Origin: an uncultured Bacteroidales bacterium
GTDB lineage: Bacteria; Bacteroidota; Bacteroidia; Bacteroidales; P3
Direction: 5' to 3'
DNA length: 21,898 nucleotides
NCBI GenBank assembly: GCA_946540365.1
Contig: CAMNIH010000013.1
Coordinates: 1-21,898 of the forward strand
The position numbers and the translations under genes were made by a program. Of this stretch, positions 1 through 7,789 are shown one piece after another. The first letter of the stretch is position 1, and every line of letters begins with the position of its first letter. The notes beneath the pieces were generated by a model. That model saw only the letters and a list, made by a program, of their open reading frames with translations, ran no database searches and was not told the origin of the DNA.

Positions 1-66
1 CAACCAGGCATCAACCAGGCATCAACCAGGCATCAACCAGGCATCAACCAGGCATCAACCAGGCAT
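1..66. repeat. 11-bp tandem repeat, six perfect copies
   Basis: The unit caaccaggcat is repeated six times without a mismatch. The array begins at the first base of the window, so it probably extends upstream. The unit is not a multiple of three, so each frame reads an 11-residue peptide cycle. I see no convincing protein context for it and treat it as an intergenic minisatellite. Confidence 0.95.
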
Positions 67-125
67 TCAGCCTCCGAAATGCGGCCTGGGAGCGGACTTT
101 GAGCCTGAGCGATCGGGGGCAAAAG

Positions 126-186
126 TTTTCAACACTCGCCGATGCCCCTTCAGGGCCCTGCGGACGGCACTCTGAGAGTGTTAAAA
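126..186 (+). other. Imperfect hairpin, possible RNA structure or upstream terminator
   Basis: The segment tttt-c-aacactc (126-137) is complementary to gagtgtt-aaaa (176-186). The adjoining GCCG (138-141) can pair with CGGC (165-168), leaving a 5-nt bulge. A competing small hairpin lies at 168-180. It could be the terminator of a gene left of the window or a structured leader of the dcw transcript. The sequence alone does not decide. Confidence 0.3.
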
Positions 187-328
187 TGTGGGTTTTATAA
201 TGCTGATTATTAGGTGTATGTAGTGCTGCTGTGGAATAAATTCACAGTTGGATGAAACTTTTTGTTCTGAATTGCGTTATGGGTTATGAACAACAAAAAT
301 TGGTTAAAAAAAACAAAAAAAGGAATTT

Positions 329-363
329 TTTGTCAAAAAATGGGATTTTCTTCGTAATTTTAC
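329..363 (+). promoter_or_regulatory. Candidate Bacteroidota-type promoter for mraZ and the dcw operon
   Basis: A TTTG (329-332) resembles the phylum's -33 element. TAATTTTAC (355-363) resembles its -7 element TAnnTTTG with mismatches at the end. The 22-bp spacer is slightly longer than usual. The predicted transcript would begin shortly before the mraZ start at 386. The same 10-mer gtaattttac recurs upstream of ftsZ. This is inferred from the consensus only. Confidence 0.35.
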
Positions 364-385
364 AACCTGAAAAAAGTAGGTAAAA

Positions 386-868
386 ATGGCGTTAATACTT
401 GGAAAAGAGTACTGTAAGGTCGATTCGAACGGCCGCTTCAAGTTCCCGATTGCCCTGAAGAGGCAGTTGGAGAGCGAGGACGGTCGTTTTGTGATCCGCC
501 AGAGTATCTATGCCGAGTGTTTGGAGCTGTGGACCTATGCCAGTTTCAGGGAGGAAGTGGAGAAACTCCAGGACAGACTGAATCCTTACCGCCGCGAGGA
601 CCGCGAACTGCTGCGCAAGCTCACCGAAGGCAACATCATCGAGCTCGACTCGAACGACCGCCTGTTGGTGCCCGCCGAGCAGAAGTCGCTGGTGGCGGGG
701 GCCAAGGAGTTGGTGCTGCAATCGACCGGCAAGTTCATCGAGCTCTGGGACCGCAAGACCTACGACGAGATGAACGCAAAATCAGGCGACTTCGCTGCCC
801 GGGCAGAGGAGTTGCTGGGAGCGGCCGCTCCTGCCGAACATAGATTGCAGCACGATGACGAACGATGA
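386..868 (+). CDS. mraZ: Transcriptional regulator MraZ
   Basis: MraZ is a DNA-binding protein with two tandem SpoVT/AbrB-like swapped-hairpin domains that forms ring-shaped oligomers and controls dcw transcription in other bacteria. The 160-residue product fits the family. The N-terminal half carries the first repeat (around GKEYCKVDSNGRFKFP, residues 6-21), and a second copy (ELDSNDRLLVPAEQ) follows at about residues 86-99. The assignment is reinforced by position: it is the first gene of the cluster, immediately before rsmH, which it overlaps by 14 nt. The ATG at 386 follows an AT-rich leader with a purine-rich but weak ribosome-binding site (aaaaaagtagg). Autoregulation is known for the family. 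I did not find the spaced TGGG repeats described for E. coli MraZ. Confidence 0.95.
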   Translation: MALILGKEYCKVDSNGRFKFPIALKRQLESEDGRFVIRQSIYAECLELWTYASFREEVEKLQDRLNPYRREDRELLRKLTEGNIIELDSNDRLLVPAEQKSLVAGAKELVLQSTGKFIELWDRKTYDEMNAKSGDFAARAEELLGAAAPAEHRLQHDDER

Positions 869-1829
869 TTACCACAAGCCGGTGATGCTCGCCGAAGCGA
901 TCGACGGATTGCACATCCGTCCCGAGGGCACGTATGTCGATGTGACCTTCGGGGGCGGCGGTCATTCGCGTGCCATCATGCAGCATCTGGGTGCCGAGGG
1001 GCACCTCTATGCCTTCGACCAGGATCCCGACGCGGCGCGGCGTGTGGAGAGCGGCGAGTGGAACGTGGATGGCGAAGCGTGGAAAGCGGGCTTTACCTTT
1101 ATCGGCGAGAATTTCAGATACATGAAGTCGTTTCTGCGGTTTCACGGAGTGCGGCAGGTCGACGGGGTGCTGGCCGATCTGGGGGTGAGCAGCCACCAAT
1201 TCGACACTGCTGAGCGGGGCTTCTCCACCCGGCTGGACGGCGAGTTGGACATGCGGATGGACCGCCAGTCGCCGGTGACGGCCCGCGACCTGGTGAACAG
1301 CCTCGACGAGGAGGAACTCTCGCGGCTGCTGCACCTCTACGGCGAACTGCCCAACGCCCGCCAGATGGCGCGGGCTATCGTGAAGGCGCGTGCCCTGGCC
1401 TCGATCGACACCACGGGCCAGCTGCGCGACGCCGTCAGCCACCACCTGCCCCGTGGCATGGAGAACAAGTACCTGGCCATGCTTTTCCAGGCGCTCCGTA
1501 TCGAGGTGAACGGCGAACTGGAAGCCCTGAAGGCGATGCTCGGACAGGCTGCCGAGATGCTGACCGACGAGGGCCGCTTGGTGGTGATCAGCTACCATTC
1601 GCTCGAAGACCGCCTGGTGAAGAACTTTATGAAGACGGGCAATTTCGAGGGCCGCGTGGAGAAGGATTTCTACGGCAACCCGCTGTCGACGATGCAGATG
1701 GTGAGCCGCGGGGCCGTGCAGGCCGACGCCGCGGAAGTGGCGCAGAACAGCCGTGCGCGCAGTGCCCGGCTCAGGGTGGGCATGAGGAGGATTGAGAAAC
1801 GTAAAACCGACGATAACAATGGGAAATAA
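855..1829 (+). CDS. rsmH: 16S rRNA (cytosine-1402-N4)-methyltransferase RsmH
   Basis: RsmH (formerly MraW) methylates N4 of C1402 in the ribosomal P site using S-adenosylmethionine. The protein has 324 residues, close to the family norm. It starts with the typical HKPVMLAEAIDGL segment, followed by the SAM-binding VTFGGGGHSRAI motif (residues 30-41), then ADLGVSSHQFD and the signature ERGFSTRLDGELDMRM. A conserved VISYHSLEDRLVK block lies near residue 245. The start ATG at 855 lies inside the end of mraZ, giving a 14-nt overlap and suggesting coupled translation. The 3' end overlaps the start of the FtsL-like gene by 11 nt. Its placement between mraZ and ftsL is the standard order. Confidence 0.97.
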   Translation: MTNDDYHKPVMLAEAIDGLHIRPEGTYVDVTFGGGGHSRAIMQHLGAEGHLYAFDQDPDAARRVESGEWNVDGEAWKAGFTFIGENFRYMKSFLRFHGVRQVDGVLADLGVSSHQFDTAERGFSTRLDGELDMRMDRQSPVTARDLVNSLDEEELSRLLHLYGELPNARQMARAIVKARALASIDTTGQLRDAVSHHLPRGMENKYLAMLFQALRIEVNGELEALKAMLGQAAEMLTDEGRLVVISYHSLEDRLVKNFMKTGNFEGRVEKDFYGNPLSTMQMVSRGAVQADAAEVAQNSRARSARLRVGMRRIEKRKTDDNNGK

Positions 1830-2262
1830 GTTCAGGGATAAAGTGGTCGAAGAGGGCCTCGAGGAGCCGCGTCCGCAAGTGGAGGCTGCGCCGGCGGCGC
1901 CTGCTGTCGAGGAGGACGCTGCCGCGTCGGCAACGGAACGGACGCCACGCAAGGGCGCGAAGGCGGCCCGTGGCCTGGGGCGTGTGCTGGGTGGCGATGT
2001 GCTGGGTGCCCGGGCGGTGACGCGCCAGATACCGCTGGTGCTGCTGTGCCTGTTCTACCTGCTCCTGATTGTGGGCAACCGCTACCGCGTGGAGAATCTG
2101 AGCCGCGAGAAGGCTGCGACCGAGGACCGGATCAACTACCTGCGCGAGCACCGCATACAGATGCAGAAACAATACCAACAGAGTGTGAAAATATCGCAGA
2201 TCGCCGAGGACCTGAAGGGGACAGGCGTGGGAATCACCAGCGGACCTCCGTATGAGTTATGA
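1819..2262 (+). CDS. ftsL: FtsL-like cell division protein (Bacteroidota type)
   Basis: This is a small bitopic divisome protein of 147 residues. A charged, Ala/Pro/Glu-rich cytoplasmic N-terminus is followed by one hydrophobic segment (about residues 74-90, IPLVLLCLFYLLLIVG). A periplasmic stretch with heptad-like spacing follows (RVENLSREKAATEDRINYLREHR), as expected for an FtsL leucine-zipper/coiled coil. Sequence similarity to E. coli FtsL is not visible; the call rests on topology and on position between rsmH and ftsI, as for the FtsL-like family annotated in Bacteroidota. I chose ATG 1819 over an in-frame TTG at 1792 because the gaggagg at 1785-1790 is too close to the TTG. The stop codon lies within a small repeat, tatgagttatgagtta. 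Confidence 0.8.
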   Translation: MGNKFRDKVVEEGLEEPRPQVEAAPAAPAVEEDAAASATERTPRKGAKAARGLGRVLGGDVLGARAVTRQIPLVLLCLFYLLLIVGNRYRVENLSREKAATEDRINYLREHRIQMQKQYQQSVKISQIAEDLKGTGVGITSGPPYEL

Positions 2263-2279
2263 GTTAAGAGACAAGTGCT

Positions 2280-4550
2280 ATGAGTGACAATAATAAAGAT
2301 AATAATAAAAGGATGACGCGCGGGATGACGGCGCTCTACCTCCTGCTGACGCTGGGGGTGGGTGTGGCCATCGTGGCGAGTATCGTCAATATACAGTGGG
2401 TGCATGGCGACGAGTGGCGTGCCCGCGGGGAGCGCCGCGAAGCCGATGTGCGGACGGATGCCGCCCGACGGGGTGTGATCTACTCGAGCGACGGCAAGAT
2501 TCTGGCCACCACGGTGACGGAATGCGACTTGTACCTGGATCTGTACAACCAGGTGGAACTCGACGAGCACGGCCACCCGAAGTACGACCGCAAGGGACGC
2601 CCGATCGAGAGCGGCCCCATCACGGACAGCAATTTCTACCTCTATCTCGACAGCATGTGTGTGATGCTGGCCGACGTGATGCCGCAGCACGACGCACTCT
2701 ACTACCGCGACCGCCTGGTGGCCGAGCGCAGCAAGGAGAAGCCGCGCCGCTGCTTCCTGGTGGAGCGTCATGTGCCCTATTCGGTATGGCTCGAAGTGAT
2801 GCGCCTGCCGGGGTGGAAGCGCGGCGTGGTGCGCGAGGTGGACGGCCAGAGCGTGGTGCGCCAGGAACGCGCCCACATCTATGGCAACATGGCGAAGAAC
2901 ACCATCGGTTTCCAGAACCAACGCGACGCTAACACCTACACGGGTCTGGAGGGGGCCTACGACAGTATTCTGCGCGGGCAGGACGGCACCTACCGCCGCC
3001 GCCGCCTGACCAAAGGTATATGGCTGCCCGACCAGCAGCAGGGACGCCGCGAGGTGCCGCAGCGCACGGATCAGGACCGCGTGGATACGATTGTGCTGCA
3101 GGCCAAGGTCGACGGACGTGACATCGTGTCGACGATCGACACACGCTATCAGGATATTGCGGAGAGCTCGCTGAGGGGTGCCTTGCGCCGCTTCGGCGGG
3201 CAGGCTGGATGTGCCATACTGATGGAGATGCAGACGGGCTACGTGCTGGCCTGTGCGAATCTGGCGGTGGACACGTCGGTACACGACTACCTGGAGGTTC
3301 GCGACCGCAACGTGGCGGTGAGCGACGTGTACGAGCCGGGCTCCACCTTCAAGACGGTCATCCTCACCGCGATGCTCAACGACCCCGGGGTGAAGATCGA
3401 CACCAGCATGCAGCTCAGGGCTGGCTATAAGAACTTCGGCGGCAAATACGGCGAGATCAAGGACGACCACACGCTGAAAGGGCGCGACTCGTTGAGTGTG
3501 AGGGAGGTAATCGAGCAGTCGTCGAATGTGGGTATGAGCGACTTGGGCTGGCAACTCTATGCCGACCGGCGCGACACGCTGCGCCATCTGGTGGAGCGGA
3601 TGTTCCCCTACGGTAAGCTCAACCCCGACGTGAAGGCTAAAGAATATAATACATATATTAATGACCTCCATGCCTCGAACCGTGACTTTCTGAATTTCTG
3701 CTATGGTTACTCGACCCGTATTTCGGCGCTGCAACTGATCACCTTCTACAACGGGCTGGGTGCCGGCGGCAGGATGGTGAAACCGCTGTTCTGCAAGGGT
3801 GTGATGCACGGCGACAGACTGGTGGAGACCACACCGGTGGTGTTGAATCCCCGCATGTGCAGTCGCGAGAGCGCTCTGCTGATGCGCTCGATGCTCGAGG
3901 GCGTGGTGGAACACGGTACGGGCAACAACATCAAGAACAACACCTACGGCATCGCCGGCAAGACGGGCACGGCCGTCCACAGCTATGCCAACGTGCGCCG
4001 CTACAATGCATCGTTCTGCGGCTTCTTCCCGTCGGAGAATCCGCGCTATACGTGCCTGGTGGTGCTGGAGGACATCCCCTACTACGGCCGTCAGGCAGCC
4101 GAGGTATTCAAGGCCATATCGGACTGTGTGGTGGCGGTGGACAAGCGGCTGAGCGACGGGGCTGTGAAGTCGGCCTGGCCGCGGCTGGAAGAGGACAGCA
4201 CCAAGTCGATGCAGCGGCCGGTGGTGGCGCGGGGCGAGCAGGACGAGATGCGGCGCTTGTACAAGATGCTGCGCCAGCCGATGCCCATGGCCGATTCGGC
4301 CAGCCGCTGGGTGATGTACAGAGAGGGTGACGACAGCGTGGCGGGCCGCTATGTGCCCTACGTGCCCAGCGAGGGACAGGTGCCCAACTGCGAGGGAATG
4401 AGCGCAAGGGATGCCGTGGCTCTGCTGGAGTCGATGGGTTACCGCGCCCGCGTGTCGGGTTACGGCAAGGTGGCGTCGCAGCAGCCGCGTGCCGGTGCCG
4501 CCGCCAAGAAAGGCGCCGTGGTAGTGTTAACAATGAGAAATGAAAGATGA
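2280..4550 (+). CDS. ftsI: Division-specific peptidoglycan D,D-transpeptidase with C-terminal PASTA domain (FtsI/PBP3 type)
   Basis: This class B penicillin-binding protein cross-links septal peptidoglycan together with FtsW. It has 756 residues. A short basic cytoplasmic tail and a transmembrane anchor (about residues 18-37) lead into the PBP dimerisation domain (VRTDAARRGVIYSSDGKILA). The transpeptidase domain shows all three catalytic motifs: S355-T-F-K358, S414-S-N416 and K561-T-G563. A single PASTA domain occupies about residues 700-755 (VPNCEGMSARDAVALLESMGY). Such a C-terminal PASTA is common in Bacteroidota FtsI but absent from E. coli FtsI. It begins 17 nt after ftsL and overlaps murE by 4 nt. 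Placement and domain order favour the division enzyme over the elongation PBP2. Confidence 0.95.
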   Translation: MSDNNKDNNKRMTRGMTALYLLLTLGVGVAIVASIVNIQWVHGDEWRARGERREADVRTDAARRGVIYSSDGKILATTVTECDLYLDLYNQVELDEHGHPKYDRKGRPIESGPITDSNFYLYLDSMCVMLADVMPQHDALYYRDRLVAERSKEKPRRCFLVERHVPYSVWLEVMRLPGWKRGVVREVDGQSVVRQERAHIYGNMAKNTIGFQNQRDANTYTGLEGAYDSILRGQDGTYRRRRLTKGIWLPDQQQGRREVPQRTDQDRVDTIVLQAKVDGRDIVSTIDTRYQDIAESSLRGALRRFGGQAGCAILMEMQTGYVLACANLAVDTSVHDYLEVRDRNVAVSDVYEPGSTFKTVILTAMLNDPGVKIDTSMQLRAGYKNFGGKYGEIKDDHTLKGRDSLSVREVIEQSSNVGMSDLGWQLYADRRDTLRHLVERMFPYGKLNPDVKAKEYNTYINDLHASNRDFLNFCYGYSTRISALQLITFYNGLGAGGRMVKPLFCKGVMHGDRLVETTPVVLNPRMCSRESALLMRSMLEGVVEHGTGNNIKNNTYGIAGKTGTAVHSYANVRRYNASFCGFFPSENPRYTCLVVLEDIPYYGRQAAEVFKAISDCVVAVDKRLSDGAVKSAWPRLEEDSTKSMQRPVVARGEQDEMRRLYKMLRQPMPMADSASRWVMYREGDDSVAGRYVPYVPSEGQVPNCEGMSARDAVALLESMGYRARVSGYGKVASQQPRAGAAAKKGAVVVLTMRNER

Positions 4551-5998
4551 GACTGAAAGAGATAATCAAAGGAATTGATGCCGAGCTGACCGGCAATGCC
4601 GATGTGGAGATCGCCGACCTGCAGTTCGACTCGCGCCGAGTGGGGCAGGGGACACTCTTCGTGGCACAGCGGGGCACCAAGGTCGATGGACATGCTTTCA
4701 TCGACGGCGCCGTGGCGCAGGGTGCTGTGGCAGTGGTGTGCGAGGAGTTGCCTGCGGCGACGACCGAGGGGGTCACCTATGTCAAGGTGGCCGACAGCAG
4801 CCGTGCGCTGGGCCTGATGGCAGCCAACTATTACGGCCATCCGTCGGAGCAGTTGCAGCTGGTGGGCATCACCGGCACCAACGGCAAGACCACGACGGTC
4901 ACCCTGCTGCACCGCATGTTCCGCATGCTGGGCTACCACGTGGGGCTGGTGTCGACAATCGTCAACAAGATCGACGAGGAGGAACTGCCTACGGGCCACA
5001 CCACTCCCGATGCGTTGGAATTGAATCAATTGTTGCGCCGGATGGTGGATGCCGGTTGCCGCTATGCCTTCATGGAGGTGAGCAGCCATGCCGTGGTGCA
5101 GCAGCGCATAGCAGGGATCCGCTTTGCGGGTGCCATCTTCAGCAATATCACCCACGACCACCTCGATTTCCACAAGACCATGGCCAACTATATCGCAGCC
5201 AAGAAGGGCTTCTTCGATGCGCTGCCCAAGGGAGCGTGGGCGCTGGTGAATGTGGACGACAAGAATGGCCGTGTGATGGTGCAGAACACGAAGGCTGAGG
5301 TGCATACCTACGCCCTGCAGCATCAGGCTGATTTCCACTGCCGTGTACTCGAAGACACCTTCGAAGGAATGCACCTCGAGATCAACGGACAGGAGATCTG
5401 GTGCCGCCTGGTGGGCCGGTTCAACGCCTACAACCTCACCGCCATCTACGGAGCGGCGGTGCTGAGCGGTGTGGACGCCGGTGAGGCCCAGCGCCTGTTG
5501 AGCCTGCTGGAAGCCGCCCCGGGCCGCTTCCAGTATGTCAGTGGACGCGGAATCACAGCCATCGTCGACTATGCGCATACCCCGGATGCATTGCAGAACG
5601 TCATCGACACCATCGACCAGATACGCCGCCATGAGCAGCAGCTGATCACGGTGGTGGGTTGCGGTGGCGATCGCGACCGCACCAAACGGCCCGAGATGGC
5701 GCAGATCGCCGTCGGAGGAAGCGACAAGGTGGTGCTCACCAGCGACAACCCGCGCACCGAGAACCCCGATGCCATCCTGGACGAGATGGAGGCTGGCCTC
5801 GATGCCGTGCAGCTCAGCCATGTGGTCCGCATCACCGACCGCCGCCAGGCCATCCGTACGGCCTGCATGATGGCCCGCGAGGGCGATATAGTGCTCGTAG
5901 CCGGCAAGGGACACGAGAAGTACCAGGAGGTGAACGGTGTGCGCTCGCATTTCGACGATGTCGAGGAGCTGGAGAGAGAATTAACGGAGATGAGATAA
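4547..5998 (+). CDS. murE: UDP-N-acetylmuramoyl-L-alanyl-D-glutamate--2,6-diaminopimelate ligase MurE
   Basis: MurE adds the third stem-peptide residue to UDP-MurNAc-L-Ala-D-Glu in the cytoplasm, using ATP. The 483-residue protein has the three Mur-ligase domains. The ATP-binding loop G110-TNGKTT116 sits in the central domain, the SSHAVVQQRI and ITHDHLDFHKT motifs follow, and DYAHTPDAL opens the C-terminal domain. The D400-N-P-R403 tetrapeptide is the known selectivity motif for meso-diaminopimelate, so the cell wall is predicted to be of the mDAP type rather than L-Lys. The ATG overlaps the ftsI stop in an ATGA arrangement (4 nt). All expected catalytic motifs are present, which contrasts with the MurD-like gene downstream. 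Confidence 0.97.
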   Translation: MRLKEIIKGIDAELTGNADVEIADLQFDSRRVGQGTLFVAQRGTKVDGHAFIDGAVAQGAVAVVCEELPAATTEGVTYVKVADSSRALGLMAANYYGHPSEQLQLVGITGTNGKTTTVTLLHRMFRMLGYHVGLVSTIVNKIDEEELPTGHTTPDALELNQLLRRMVDAGCRYAFMEVSSHAVVQQRIAGIRFAGAIFSNITHDHLDFHKTMANYIAAKKGFFDALPKGAWALVNVDDKNGRVMVQNTKAEVHTYALQHQADFHCRVLEDTFEGMHLEINGQEIWCRLVGRFNAYNLTAIYGAAVLSGVDAGEAQRLLSLLEAAPGRFQYVSGRGITAIVDYAHTPDALQNVIDTIDQIRRHEQQLITVVGCGGDRDRTKRPEMAQIAVGGSDKVVLTSDNPRTENPDAILDEMEAGLDAVQLSHVVRITDRRQAIRTACMMAREGDIVLVAGKGHEKYQEVNGVRSHFDDVEELERELTEMR

Positions 5999-6028
5999 TG
6001 GACTATAGTAAAAAAGTAAAGAAGAAAT

Positions 6029-7207
6029 ATGCTGTACTATCTGTTTGATTGGCTTGATCGTGTGTTGGATTTCCCGGGGGCGGGAGTGTTCCAGTACATT
6101 TCCTTCCGCGCGGCCGCCAGCATGGTGACCTCGCTCTTGATCATGTTGCTGCTCGGACGCCCCTTTATCCGGTGGATGCAGAACAAACTGGGTATGATGG
6201 ACGAGGTGCGCACCGAGCTGGGCCTCGAGGGAGCCGCCCAGAAGGCCAAGACCCCCACCATGGGCGGCCTGCTGATACTGATGGCCATCGTGGTGCCGAC
6301 CCTCCTGTTCGCCAAGCTGGACAACATCTACGTGCAAATCATGTTGGGAACCACGGTGTGGATGGGCCTGGTGGGATTCCTCGACGATTATCTGAAGAAG
6401 ACGCGCGGCAAGGCGGGCCTGCCTGGCAAGTACAAGGTCGTCGGACAGGTGCTGCTGGGGCTTGCCGTGGGACTGCTGATCACGTTCCATCCCGACATCA
6501 GCAACCCCCTGAAGACCACCATTCCCTTTGTGAAAAACAACGAATTCGACTATGTCTGGCTGGTCAGCTGGATGGGCTCGTGGGCGGTCAAGTACGCCTG
6601 GATCCCCTTCGTGGTGGTGGTGATTCTGGTGGTGACGGCTGTCAGCAATGCCTCCAACCTGACCGACGGTATCGACGGTATCGCCACCGGCGTGGCGGCA
6701 GTCAACGGCGGCGCGTTGGCGTTGCTGGCCTGGGTCAGCGGCAACGTGATCATGGCTGGATACCTTAATATTATTTATCTGCCCAACATCGGCGAGCTGG
6801 CGGTCTTCAGCACTGCCTTTGTCGGTGCCACCCTGGGCTTCCTGTGGTTCAACACCCACCCGGCCGAGATCTTCATGGGCGATACCGGCTCGTTGGCCAT
6901 CGGTGGCATCATCGCCGTCTTCGCCATCCTCATCCGCAAGGAGCTCCTGCTTCCGCTGCTGTGTGGTATCTATTTGGTCGAAGACCTCTCGGTGATCATC
7001 CAGACCACGGGCTGCAAGCGCTATCGCCGCAAGCATAAACTGCCTGCCGGAGTGCCGGTGCCGGTGGAGAAGCGTCCTTTCCTGATGTCGCCGCTGCACC
7101 ACCATTACCAGAAGAAAGGGGTGGCCGAGGAGAAGGTGGTGATGCGCTTTATCATCATCTCCATCCTGTTGGCCATATTCACCCTCTCGACGCTGAAACT
7201 GCGATAA
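6029..7207 (+). CDS. mraY: Phospho-N-acetylmuramoyl-pentapeptide-transferase MraY
   Basis: MraY transfers phospho-MurNAc-pentapeptide to undecaprenyl phosphate to make lipid I on the inner leaflet of the cytoplasmic membrane. The 392-residue protein is highly hydrophobic, with around ten membrane segments. The catalytic and magnesium-binding residues are visible: the D119-D120 pair in GFLDDYLKK, D213 in NLTDGIDG, the FMGDTGS motif, and the PLHHHYQKKG loop with H357-H359. A region of about 60 residues between the second and third blocks is longer than in E. coli; I recall this as typical of Bacteroidota MraY. It begins 30 nt after murE. A 16-codon ORF (5998-6048) overlaps its start but is probably incidental. 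Confidence 0.97.
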   Translation: MLYYLFDWLDRVLDFPGAGVFQYISFRAAASMVTSLLIMLLLGRPFIRWMQNKLGMMDEVRTELGLEGAAQKAKTPTMGGLLILMAIVVPTLLFAKLDNIYVQIMLGTTVWMGLVGFLDDYLKKTRGKAGLPGKYKVVGQVLLGLAVGLLITFHPDISNPLKTTIPFVKNNEFDYVWLVSWMGSWAVKYAWIPFVVVVILVVTAVSNASNLTDGIDGIATGVAAVNGGALALLAWVSGNVIMAGYLNIIYLPNIGELAVFSTAFVGATLGFLWFNTHPAEIFMGDTGSLAIGGIIAVFAILIRKELLLPLLCGIYLVEDLSVIIQTTGCKRYRRKHKLPAGVPVPVEKRPFLMSPLHHHYQKKGVAEEKVVMRFIIISILLAIFTLSTLKLR

Positions 7208-7246
7208 ACAGATAAAATAGAATACAATAACTCATAATTCAAAGAA

Positions 7247-7789
7247 ATGACTTTTGAACCACTTGCCCTCCAAGGTCATGACCGGGCCCACACCGGATTA
7301 GCAGGGATTGATGTGCAACGATTGAAGGCCATGCGCGATGCAGGTCTGCGGTCGTGCTTCAACCATTTGGAGAACACTCGCTACCGCCTCGAATTCGTGG
7401 CGCGGGTGCGTGGACGCGAGTATATCAACGATGCCGCTGCCCGCACGATCAACGCCACGTGGTACACGCTGGAGACGCTTCAGGGAGGGTTGATTTGGAT
7501 TGCCGATGCCAATGACCAGACGGCCGACTACAGCCGCTTGGTGCCCCTGGCATTGCGCAAGGTGAGGATGCTGCTCGTCGTGGGTGACGCCGAGGACCGC
7601 ATGCAGCACACCTTCCGTGGAATCATCCCCACCATCGTGCCCTGCGCCACCCTGGCCGAGGCTCTGCACCAGGCCTATTGCTATCAGTCGGACGACGAAG
7701 TGCGGGTCGTCTACTCGCCGGCCTGCTACAACGGCCAGTCGACCACCGTGCAGGGCGAGGCTTTTCGCCATGAAGTGAACGAACTATGA
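7247..7789 (+). CDS. MurD C-terminal-domain-only protein, predicted catalytically inactive
   Basis: This 180-residue ORF occupies the murD slot between mraY and ftsW but matches only the last third of MurD. It begins at the end of the central domain (LALQG, residues 6-10). It continues through RYRLEFV (45-51), YINDAAARTINATWYTLE (59-76), LIWIADANDQTADYSRL and YSPAC (156-160). The UDP-substrate Rossmann domain and the GTNGKST ATP-binding domain are absent. In the remaining domain the family motif DSKATN has become DAAART (Lys to Ala64). GGxDKG has become DANDQT (Lys to Gln91). The ASxDxF stretch after SPAC is replaced by YNGQST. These positions bind D-Glu or the acyl-phosphate intermediate in E. 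coli MurD, so ligase activity is not expected. The frame is intact, composition matches its neighbours, and the stop overlaps the ftsW start (ATGA). It may be a retained scaffold or regulatory protein, or a remnant not yet frameshifted. An intact murD should exist elsewhere. Confidence 0.85.
   Translation: MTFEPLALQGHDRAHTGLAGIDVQRLKAMRDAGLRSCFNHLENTRYRLEFVARVRGREYINDAAARTINATWYTLETLQGGLIWIADANDQTADYSRLVPLALRKVRMLLVVGDAEDRMQHTFRGIIPTIVPCATLAEALHQAYCYQSDDEVRVVYSPACYNGQSTTVQGEAFRHEVNEL

Larger units (their letters stand above)
67..385 (+). other. Non-coding leader upstream of mraZ
   Basis: No gene is supported here. The first part (to about 180) is GC-rich and contains self-complementary words: a 10-bp perfect palindrome at 151-160, and a cactct/agagtg hairpin at 168-180. 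From about 183 the tract becomes strongly AT-rich, with runs of A and T, which is typical of a Bacteroidota promoter region. The frame starting at position 3 stays open to a TAA at 198-200, but it has no start codon and does not look like protein. Confidence 0.6.

Noticed and set aside
1..66. CRISPR array
   Set aside because: The copies are contiguous 11-mers with no spacers.
3..200. Open frame without a start codon through the tandem repeat to a TAA at 198-200
   Set aside because: There is no start within the window, the translation does not look like protein, and the tract has RNA-like self-complementarity.
187..345. Three TGGG words upstream of mraZ as MraZ operator repeats
   Set aside because: They are 60-90 bp apart, not at the regular short spacing described for MraZ boxes.
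5998..6048. 16-codon ORF starting in the murE stop (TAATG) and overlapping the mraY start
   Set aside because: The Lys-rich peptide has no recognisable function, and short coupled ORFs arise easily here. A leader-peptide role is possible but unsupported.
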